The notes beneath the pieces were generated by a model that was not told where the DNA came from, made no database searches, and was given only the letters and a program-made list of their open reading frames with translations. A stretch of DNA of 64,000 nt from Ruegeria atlantica. GTDB taxonomy: Bacteria; Pseudomonadota; Alphaproteobacteria; Rhodobacterales; Rhodobacteraceae. Numbering within the stretch: position 1 is the stretch's first letter; every line of letters starts with the position of its first letter. The stretch covers positions 62,001 through 126,000 of the forward strand of contig WQBJ01000009.1 of assembly GCA_013032095.1 (NCBI GenBank), written 5' to 3'. Both the position numbers and the translations under genes were made by a program. This document shows, in pieces, positions 55,460 through 62,305 of the stretch.

Positions 55460-56924
55460 GGTTTAAAACGATTGCCCTGGGAGAAAGATAGGCGGCAAGT
55501 CCGGCCAACCCTTTTTCACGCCCAATTCCGCTACGTTTGACACCGCCAAAAGGTACGGAGTCATTTGCCGTAAGAAACCCATTGACGAAAACTTGTCCCG
55601 CCTGAACCTTTCGAGCCAAGCGCAGGGCGGTATTGCTGTCACGGGTGTAAACCCCTGCGACCAAGCCAAAGTCAGAGTCGTTGGCCAGCGCCAGTGCATG
55701 ATCGGCATCGTCACACAACAGCGAAACCAGAACCGGGCCAAAAACTTCATCTCTGGCGATCTCAGACTGCGGTGGAGGATTGGCGAAAATCGTAGGTGGG
55801 TAGAAATACCCGTTCGGATATGCCTCCAAAACACTGCGACTGCCACCAAGCGCCAACCTGTGACCTGCGGCCTTGGCACGGTCGACAAACCCTTCGACCC
55901 GGGCAATTTGACCCGAATTGACGAGTGGTCCGATATCCGGGCTGTCTAACGGGTCGCCCAATGTCATGGCGCGTGCTTTCGCGGCGACCGTGGAAATCAG
56001 CGCCTCGTGAATGCCCGGCGTACAGATTACCCGCGATCCAGCGGCACAGACCTGACCTGCATTGAAAAAGATACCGCGCAACACGCCCTCCGCCGCCGCA
56101 TCAAGATCGGCGTCGTCCAATACAATGATCGGAGACTTGCCCCCCAGTTCCAACGTTACACCAGCCACCGGAGCCGAGGCCGCTTGCATCACCTTACGTC
56201 CTGTTGTGGTCGAGCCGGTGAAGGTCACATGGTCGATCTCCGAATGCCCTGCCAACTGCGCGCCGATATCCCCGCCACCCGTCACCACATTGAACACCCC
56301 ATCAGGCAAACCCGCCTGCGCAGCAATCCGGGCAAGCATAACAGCCGTAAACGGAGTCAGTTCAGAGGGCTTTGCGACCACTGTCGCCCCGGCTGCCAAG
56401 GCCGGTGCAACGCCGCGTGCCAGTGTCGAAACCGGGTAATTCCACGGAAGTATATGAACAGTGACACCAACTGGTTCATTCACCGTTAATACCGTCTGAT
56501 CCGGGCCGCTCGGAATGGTATCGCCCTGCAACTTGTCACAGGCCCCGGCATAGAAGCGGAAGTATTCTGCAGCGCGCCCGACATCCCTAAGCGCCTGCGG
56601 CAATGGTTTGCCTACATTGACCGCCTCAACCGCCCCCAAATGGTCAGCATTTTCTGTGATCAGTTCCGACACGCGGTGCAAAATACGAGCGCGTTTGCCG
56701 GGGTCGCAATCGGCCCAGACTTTCAGCGCTCCACGTGCGTGCTTAACCGCCCGATCCAACTGACCTGCATCGGCATCGGGAAATGTTCCGTACGTTTTCC
56801 CAGTGGCGGGGTCAGTCATCTCGCGCGCCGCACCTTTACCCATCACAGCGGCCCCACCCAACCACTGGCATGAAACGGCATTGAGGTCAGTATCCAAACG
56901 GGGATGCTGGATCATGCGGACCAT
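55449..56924 (-). CDS. Aldehyde dehydrogenase (betaine/aminoaldehyde type)
   Basis: A 491-residue aldehyde dehydrogenase: ILPWNYP at 158-164, cofactor loop FTGSTTTGRKV, Glu259 in LELGGKSP, catalytic Cys293 in NAGQVCAAGSR. The subgroup resembles betaine-aldehyde and gamma-aminobutyraldehyde dehydrogenases. It overlaps a 92-residue frame upstream by 13 bases and the class III aminotransferase downstream by 11. The pair could convert an amine to an aldehyde and then to an acid. The substrate is not evident. Confidence 0.86.
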   Translation of the reverse strand: MVRMIQHPRLDTDLNAVSCQWLGGAAVMGKGAAREMTDPATGKTYGTFPDADAGQLDRAVKHARGALKVWADCDPGKRARILHRVSELITENADHLGAVEAVNVGKPLPQALRDVGRAAEYFRFYAGACDKLQGDTIPSGPDQTVLTVNEPVGVTVHILPWNYPVSTLARGVAPALAAGATVVAKPSELTPFTAVMLARIAAQAGLPDGVFNVVTGGGDIGAQLAGHSEIDHVTFTGSTTTGRKVMQAASAPVAGVTLELGGKSPIIVLDDADLDAAAEGVLRGIFFNAGQVCAAGSRVICTPGIHEALISTVAAKARAMTLGDPLDSPDIGPLVNSGQIARVEGFVDRAKAAGHRLALGGSRSVLEAYPNGYFYPPTIFANPPPQSEIARDEVFGPVLVSLLCDDADHALALANDSDFGLVAGVYTRDSNTALRLARKVQAGQVFVNGFLTANDSVPFGGVKRSGIGREKGLAGLAAYLSPRAIVLNHGK

Positions 56925-57190
56925 CCAATCTGCTGACGGGTCAAGTGAATACCGAACTTATTGCCGTTTCTGACCACGTCTTGCTCAAACATATCCATGA
57001 AACAGGTATCGGTGGCGTCATTGTCCAGCACCTCAAGGTCACCAACAACACGAGCCAAATCAGGTCCACCGAACCATTTCAGCCGCACATCTCTCACGTC
57101 CACCCAACCGGGCGGTTTCTCGACGGGTGACTCTGATTGCGCGCGCCGGTCCCTACGTCCACGACGCTGTACGGAAGCGGTCATGTCCAA
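56912..57190 (-). CDS. Small protein of unknown function upstream of the aldehyde dehydrogenase
   Basis: A 92-residue frame starting MDMTASVQRRGRRDRRAQSE and ending TRQQIGWSA, with 13 bases overlapping the aldehyde dehydrogenase start. An Arg-rich N-terminus is followed by a mixed region (DVRLKWFGGPDLARVVGDLE). I do not recognise the family. The tight overlap and same strand suggest a real first gene of this operon. Start could also be the ATG two codons in. Confidence 0.5.
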   Translation of the reverse strand: MDMTASVQRRGRRDRRAQSESPVEKPPGWVDVRDVRLKWFGGPDLARVVGDLEVLDNDATDTCFMDMFEQDVVRNGNKFGIHLTRQQIGWSA

Positions 57191-57690
57191 TCAGCTCACT
57201 TTGCATCCTTTGTCATAAAGCAGGGAAAAAGGCCCGTTGTACAAAAGTAATATTCTCACCAATTGGTGAGCAGAACTCATGAATGAGGCCTACATTTTGA
57301 TCATAAAGCTTTTGATGTCGCCAACGTAGTTTGCAATTTCATCGCCGTGTAGAGAGACAGTACGGCTTACCTGACCGCAAATGCCAAAGGTCATCTGGCG
57401 GCGTTCCGCAACAATTTGGGTGAATGTCTCGGGGATGTCTGCTTTTGAGGTGGCGGGTCAGCAACTGGAATTGGTTTCTTAGCGACTTCAGACAACTGGC
57501 CCCACGTAACATACAAAACCGCGACCACGAACAGTGGCAAAAAACCGAAACCCTAGCTCATCTTTTACGGAACAAAACTCTATCGCTACAGCGGTTTTCG
57601 GAGGCGCAATTTCCCGAAATTCTTCTTGAGACCAGTGCTCTTACTACAACGGCCAGTTTCTAACATTCAATCGCATCGGGTTTAAAACAA
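57191..57690. other. Intergenic region with a palindrome and two overlapping mini-frames
   Basis: About 500 bases between two minus-strand operons. Besides the palindrome listed next, the minus strand has a frame from a TTG at 57540 to a stop at 57391 (49 codons, MPLFVVAVLYVTWGQLSEVA at its start, then Pro-rich), and a second frame of 34 codons from an ATG at 57394 to a stop at 57290 (MTFGICGQVSRTVSLHGDEI at its start). The two overlap as ATGA. Their composition looks protein-like, but neither has a good ribosome-binding site; a decayed gene is equally possible. Confidence 0.35.
57255..57270. promoter_or_regulatory. Perfect 16-bp palindrome, candidate operator
   Basis: CTCACCAATTGGTGAG reads the same on both strands. 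It lies 65 bases upstream of the small gene that heads the aldehyde dehydrogenase/aminotransferase operon, in AT-rich sequence where a promoter would be expected. A dimeric regulator of the GntR or TetR type could bind it; no such gene is adjacent. Confidence 0.55.
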
Positions 57691-58791
57691 TCAAACTTTC
57701 CGACTCAAAAAATCTTTGATGCCCGAAACAACCGGGCGCAGAGCGCTTATATTTGCGTTGTCGCCCATGTGGGCCACACGGAAAACCTCTTCCCTGTTTG
57801 CGCCAAAGCCGCCAGCGATACGAATGCTGTGATCAGCAACCAGGGCTGCCACCAGGTCCGAGGATTGAAACGCCGCCCCGGCCCTGACGGCCGTTACCCC
57901 CGGCGCGCGCGCACCGACTTGGATTTGCATCTCGAACCCCATCACCTGCATCGACCGGCATAGGTAATCGCGCGCTTCGCTGTGGCGAGCGTATCGGGTG
58001 TCCAGCCCCTCGGTCAAAATTTTGCGCAATGCCACATCAAGTGCCCGGACGCTAGCCACTGGCATTGTCGTCAAGCTCGGATGCCAATCGCGCGCAGCGT
58101 CGTATTGATCCCGCCAGCGCAGAATGTCAGTGAAACCACAGCGTGGAGATTGTTTGGCCTCGATCTGCTGCCAGACATGGTCTGCCACGGCCACAAGTCC
58201 CAGACCCGGCACGGATTCCAACCCTTTCTGGGATGCCGAAGTCATAATCGAAACCCCCCAGTCATCCATCTGGGACGGGCACGTGCCCAGTGCACTGACG
58301 GAATCGACCAAAACCGGCACGCCCTCGTCCCGGGCAACTCTGGCCAACTTTTCGACCGGGTTCAGCAAGCCGGTTGAGGTTTCAACATGGGTAAAACACA
58401 CCAGGTCGATTTTTTGAGCGAACAGAGCCTCGCGCAGCATTTCTGGGTCAGCCGGTTTGCCTTCGGGCACCGGCAACAGAACCGCTTTTGCACCACAGCC
58501 CTCAACCGTCTTCTTCAGGACGTTGCTGAAATATCCTGCGTCAAGGATCAGGGCCGTCTGCCCTTCATCCAATAACGCGCGGACGGCCATTTCATTCGCC
58601 AAGGTCCCACAGCCTGGGACAACGGCGACGTGACCGCTGGTCCCAAAGAACTGTTGCAGGTTCTCCGTCACGCGGATGTAGACCTTGGAAAATTCGGAAC
58701 CTACATGCAACGCCTGCGACCCGTATTGCGCCGCGAGCACCTCTTCAGACACCTCGATCGGGCCTGGTGTAAAGTTGCGTATGAGGCCCAT
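57691..58791 (-). CDS. Class V aminotransferase (alanine-glyoxylate aminotransferase family)
   Basis: A 366-residue class V aminotransferase with FTPGPIEVSEEVL at the N-terminus, ligand region HVETSTG, Asp163 in VDSVSALG, and PLP lysine Lys189 in TSASQKGLESVPGLG. The family moves amino groups between small amino acids and glyoxylate or pyruvate. Its ATG shares a base with the SDR stop (TGATG), making it the third gene of the cupin-SDR-aminotransferase operon. The amino donor cannot be named. Confidence 0.86.
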   Translation of the reverse strand: MGLIRNFTPGPIEVSEEVLAAQYGSQALHVGSEFSKVYIRVTENLQQFFGTSGHVAVVPGCGTLANEMAVRALLDEGQTALILDAGYFSNVLKKTVEGCGAKAVLLPVPEGKPADPEMLREALFAQKIDLVCFTHVETSTGLLNPVEKLARVARDEGVPVLVDSVSALGTCPSQMDDWGVSIMTSASQKGLESVPGLGLVAVADHVWQQIEAKQSPRCGFTDILRWRDQYDAARDWHPSLTTMPVASVRALDVALRKILTEGLDTRYARHSEARDYLCRSMQVMGFEMQIQVGARAPGVTAVRAGAAFQSSDLVAALVADHSIRIAGGFGANREEVFRVAHMGDNANISALRPVVSGIKDFLSRKV

Positions 58792-59525
58792 CAGTAAGTC
58801 GCCCGCCCCCCAGACAGGTCAAACACTGCTCCGGTGTTAAAGCTGCAATCGTCAGACGATAGCCACATGACCATGCGGGCGGCTTCCTCGATCCAGCCCA
58901 GACGCTTCATCGGAGACTTGTCGATCATGATCTGAACAAAGTCAGGTGCCATCTGGTCCAGAATAGCCGTTTTGATGGCTGCGGGCGCTATACAATTCAC
59001 CCGGATATCAGTCTGCGCCAACTCCTTTGCCAAGGACTTGGTGAAGCCGATCACACCTGCCTTGGCCGCCGAATAAGCCGAGGCGTTCGGCGTCCCTTCC
59101 TTGCCCGCAAGCGAAGCCATGTTGACAATGCGGCCAAAGCCACGCTCTTGCATCACCGGCACCACTGCGTGGGCCAGGTAGAATGTTCCCGTCAGGTTTA
59201 CCTCAATGACCCGCGCCCATGTCGACGGGTCGTTTTCGACCACGGGCAGGGTCGGTCCGGCAAACCCAGCGTTGTGTGACAAGAAGTCTATTCCGCCAAA
59301 TGCCTTACGGGTTGTCGCAACGGCTTTGGCAATCTGATCCGGTTGGCTGATGTCGATCTTGCAAAACAGCGAACCGTCCGGCGCGTCACATGGTTCAGCC
59401 AGATCCCAGATCGCGACCTTGGCCCCTGCAGCCGCATAGTGTCGGGAGATTTCGGCACCGATCCCTGCGGAGCCACCGGTCACGATCGCAGTGCGACCAG
59501 AAAAATCGTAACTTACATTGCTCAT
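58791..59525 (-). CDS. Short-chain dehydrogenase/reductase (cupin operon)
   Basis: A 244-residue classical SDR: TGGSAGIG (16-23), HNAG (84-87), Ser138, Tyr151 and Lys155 (NMASLAGK; YSAAKAG). NAD(P)-dependent alcohol or ketone conversion. It starts 5 bases after the cupin stop. Operon context with a cupin and a class V aminotransferase suggests an alcohol-to-ketone step preceding transamination, but the order of reactions is a guess. Confidence 0.87.
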   Translation of the reverse strand: MSNVSYDFSGRTAIVTGGSAGIGAEISRHYAAAGAKVAIWDLAEPCDAPDGSLFCKIDISQPDQIAKAVATTRKAFGGIDFLSHNAGFAGPTLPVVENDPSTWARVIEVNLTGTFYLAHAVVPVMQERGFGRIVNMASLAGKEGTPNASAYSAAKAGVIGFTKSLAKELAQTDIRVNCIAPAAIKTAILDQMAPDFVQIMIDKSPMKRLGWIEEAARMVMWLSSDDCSFNTGAVFDLSGGRATY

Positions 59526-59530
59526 GCGTA

Positions 59531-60061
59531 TTACCGGATAAAGGTTTGGACGTAGTCAGCACCCAGACCGACTTTTTCGAAATGCGCCCGGCACATGTCG
59601 ATCTTGGTGAACACATCTTCATAGCCCAGATGGTTTCCGTCCGGATCGACGTAGTACATTACACCGTTGACTTGAAAATAGGTGATCATCTCATCCACAT
59701 CATCGGGCACAACCAGCGTGTGTGTCTCACCCGGCGGTTCAAACACATACCCGCCCTCGCAGGCCTCCCAGTCATGTTCCAGATAATGCCAGCGACCTTT
59801 CAGCACGAAACCGTGGACAGCGTTCGGATGCCGGTGACGGGACAACACGCCGGATTTGGTAACTTTCAGCAGGTTCATCCAATAGCCCTGACTGACATTC
59901 AGGCATAGCGGCCGAAAGAACACATTCTCGGTCTGCTGGACCCACATACGCGGATCGCCTTCAGACAGCGCATCGGGGATCACGATCTCGGGCAATGCGT
60001 CCTGCGGCATCGGGTGTTTGTAGGGAACGCGCGGATTTTCGTCTTCTGTGACCAGTGGCAT
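59531..60061 (-). CDS. Single-domain cupin, dihydroxyacetophenone-dioxygenase-like family
   Basis: A 176-residue cupin with metal-type ligands His76 and His78 in LSRHRHPNAVHGFVLKGRWHY and His114 in EPPGETHTLVVP. It resembles the small cupins related to 2,4-prime-dihydroxyacetophenone dioxygenase and anti-sigma ChrR. The ATG at 60061, with AGAGGAAG 5 bases upstream, is much better than the earlier starts, which would run into the divergent regulator. First gene of an IclR-controlled operon. A metal-dependent oxygenase or isomerase is likely; the substrate is unknown. Confidence 0.82.
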   Translation of the reverse strand: MPLVTEDENPRVPYKHPMPQDALPEIVIPDALSEGDPRMWVQQTENVFFRPLCLNVSQGYWMNLLKVTKSGVLSRHRHPNAVHGFVLKGRWHYLEHDWEACEGGYVFEPPGETHTLVVPDDVDEMITYFQVNGVMYYVDPDGNHLGYEDVFTKIDMCRAHFEKVGLGADYVQTFIR

Positions 60062-60115
60062 GTGCTTCCTCTCAGACCAGACAGCGGCGGTTTTAGGTTG
60101 TATTCGTGTGATTTT

Positions 60116-60150
60116 GTCCATATTTTGGACATAAGAATCTATATATGGAC
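60116..60150. promoter_or_regulatory. Candidate IclR operator
   Basis: GTCCA at 60116-60120 and TGGAC at 60126-60130 form a dyad with 5-base spacing, and a third TGGAC half-site at 60146-60150 repeats exactly 20 bases further on, two helical turns away. The three half-sites lie in the 109-base gap between the divergent cupin and iclR starts. IclR proteins bind such sites as tetramers. Confidence 0.6.
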
Positions 60151-60170
60151 ACACTACGCGATCCGCACAG

Positions 60171-60956
60171 ATGGTCAATCAGCAAAAAATCATGACGACA
60201 AAACGGGTGCAGGGCACCCAAAGCTTTGTCCGCAGCATTGGGTTGCTGCAGCATATATGTGACCGTTCAACACCGCCTGGTGTGCCGGATTTGCTTTCGG
60301 AATGCGACTTCACCCGCCCAACGCTGTACCGGCTGCTGGGTGGGCTGGAGGCCGAGAATTTGATCACGCAAACACCTGACCGGCGCTACAAGCCTGGGCC
60401 GCGCCTGGTCAACCTGGCGCGCTCGGCGCTGGCCCAAACCGACATCCGCACCCTCGCCAGAGACGCCCTTGAAACACTGCGCGACAAAACCGGTGAAACC
60501 GTACATCTGGCAATTCCCAGCGGCGAGGGCCTTGTCTACATCGACAAAATCGAAAGCCGCGAAACGGTCAGGATGGGCTCAACGATAGGCACATTTGTAC
60601 CGCTGCATTCCAGCGGTGTGGGTAAAGCTTTTTTGTCCGCTCTGCCGGAGCAGGACTTGGTTTCGTATCTTGAACACGCCAGTCTCAAAGCGATCACGCG
60701 GTTCACAACAACAGATCCGGACCTATTGCGCGAACAAATCGAACATTGCCGTACCCAAGGGTACATTTTCGACAATCAAGAGAATGAGGAAGGCATCGTC
60801 TGTTTCGGTGCTGCGATCTTGAATGACCGAGGACATCCGGAGGCTGCTATCAGCGTCTCGGTACCGCTGTTCCGGATAAAGGACGACAAATCGATTTATG
60901 CGGAACCGCTCCTGGATTGCGTTCGGGAGTTGTCAACTCAGTTGGGCAACCCGTAA
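60171..60956 (+). CDS. IclR-family transcriptional regulator
   Basis: A 261-residue IclR regulator: N-terminal winged helix (RSIGLLQHICDRSTPPGVPD to RPTLYRLLGGLEAENL) and a C-terminal GAF-like effector domain (LHSSGVGKAFLSALPEQDL). It is divergent from the cupin/SDR/aminotransferase operon and very likely controls it from the half-sites at 60116-60150. An ATG seven codons downstream at 60192 is an alternative start. Confidence 0.9.
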   Translation: MVNQQKIMTTKRVQGTQSFVRSIGLLQHICDRSTPPGVPDLLSECDFTRPTLYRLLGGLEAENLITQTPDRRYKPGPRLVNLARSALAQTDIRTLARDALETLRDKTGETVHLAIPSGEGLVYIDKIESRETVRMGSTIGTFVPLHSSGVGKAFLSALPEQDLVSYLEHASLKAITRFTTTDPDLLREQIEHCRTQGYIFDNQENEEGIVCFGAAILNDRGHPEAAISVSVPLFRIKDDKSIYAEPLLDCVRELSTQLGNP

Positions 60957-61021
60957 AACCGACGGGCGCAAGGAGGGAGCGGGCTTTGAACCCACCCAGT
61001 TCGAAAACTGAATATCTGAAG

Positions 61022-62305
61022 TTATCCTGACAGCATCTCCAAAAAGACCTTTCCACGTTCAAAAGTCCACCAACTTGCAATTACGCCGCAAACGAGAGCA
61101 ATCGACACTCGCAACGAAACCTCGGGGGTCGGGCCGAGCCTTCTAAACAGCAACAACAGCGGCCAGATTACCAAAACAATTGCAAGCTGCCCGACCTCGA
61201 CCCCGACGTTGAACGCCAACAAACTCTGCCAGATGTTCGGGGACGTCACCTGCAGAATTTCGTGCAACACAAAACTGAAGCCGAGGCCATGAAGAAGCCC
61301 CATCAGGACAGTAATGGCAAACACTTTTCTATTGGAGTCTTTCCCTGAGTTATCCTCCATAACCGCCAGAAATGCCGCGTAGATGATCGACAATGCGATG
61401 CCCGTTTCAACGAAAGGAACAAACCACGCCGCGGATGGCACGTAGCCAAAAAATCCGAGCGACAGGGTCACGCTGTGGCCAACCGTAAAGCCGGTGACCC
61501 GCCAGAGAAGCGCATGCAGGCCACTCGCGCCGATGACGAGGCATATCACAAACAACACATGGTCAATGCCTTCCAGAATGTGGCGAACGCCTTCCCAGAT
61601 GAATGTAGCAATGCCCGCAATTCTGGACCTGGAAATTTCTACTGGTTCATCCATCAGGCCACGGGTTCGAAAGACCAGCGGATCACCAGAGCCATAGTCC
61701 AGAATGAGGTTCGCCGTCATCTCCTGATCTGGCAAACCGGGATTCAGAAGACTTGATAGAATATAGGACGATGGCGCGCGCCCAAGATCGTAGAATATCG
61801 TGACATCCACCACCACGTCGCCGACATAGGCAGGCGGAATACCAAAAAAGGTCGAGCCATTTGATACCGCCTGTTTGGCCTCACTCAACGTCGCAAAACC
61901 CGGCTCTTCGTTCACTCGATGCACCAATACGGTCTCGACAACTCCAAAATCTCGCGCGCCTTGGGTTTCCAAAACCGTATTGGTTTCCGCAATACGGCCC
62001 AGGCCAAGAGGATCGGCAGCAAGTTCTGTCGGGTCGACAAAATGTACCACCTTGCCGTCCTCCAACGCGTTTGTTGTGAAAGGTGCTGCTGCCGGCAAAC
62101 CGTCTTCGCCCAGCTCGCCAGTCTTGTCTGCCACAAGATACGGCATCGGTATGCGAAGAAAGATGCGAAGACCATCGCTTGTGTGCTCAACATGAAACAC
62201 GCGCACATTGAGGTTCAGAAGGAAATGGGCCTGACTGGCGACTGCAAAGACGATCAGGCAGACAGTTGCCAGAACTAAGAGTGTATTACGCAGCCAATTA
62301 GACAT
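61022..62305 (-). CDS. HupE/UreJ-type membrane protein with periplasmic N-domain
   Basis: A 427-residue protein: signal peptide MSNWLRNTLLVLATVCLIVF with cleavage after about residue 26, a periplasmic domain of about 180 residues, then about seven helices with the HupE/UreJ_2 marks GVRHILEGIDHVLFVICLVI, GHSVTLSLGFFG, GLLHGLGFSFVLHE and FNVGVEVGQLA. Histidine-rich helices fit a metal (nickel or cobalt) permease, although many such proteins with a large N-domain are uncharacterised. The ATG at 62305 overlaps the upstream gene by 8 bases; the longer frame to 62467 lies inside that gene. Confidence 0.8.
   Translation of the reverse strand: MSNWLRNTLLVLATVCLIVFAVASQAHFLLNLNVRVFHVEHTSDGLRIFLRIPMPYLVADKTGELGEDGLPAAAPFTTNALEDGKVVHFVDPTELAADPLGLGRIAETNTVLETQGARDFGVVETVLVHRVNEEPGFATLSEAKQAVSNGSTFFGIPPAYVGDVVVDVTIFYDLGRAPSSYILSSLLNPGLPDQEMTANLILDYGSGDPLVFRTRGLMDEPVEISRSRIAGIATFIWEGVRHILEGIDHVLFVICLVIGASGLHALLWRVTGFTVGHSVTLSLGFFGYVPSAAWFVPFVETGIALSIIYAAFLAVMEDNSGKDSNRKVFAITVLMGLLHGLGFSFVLHEILQVTSPNIWQSLLAFNVGVEVGQLAIVLVIWPLLLLFRRLGPTPEVSLRVSIALVCGVIASWWTFERGKVFLEMLSG

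Noticed and set aside
57424-57663. Plus-strand 79-codon frame in the intergenic gap
   Set aside because: No ribosome-binding site, no recognisable motif, and the minus strand reads more like protein at the same place.
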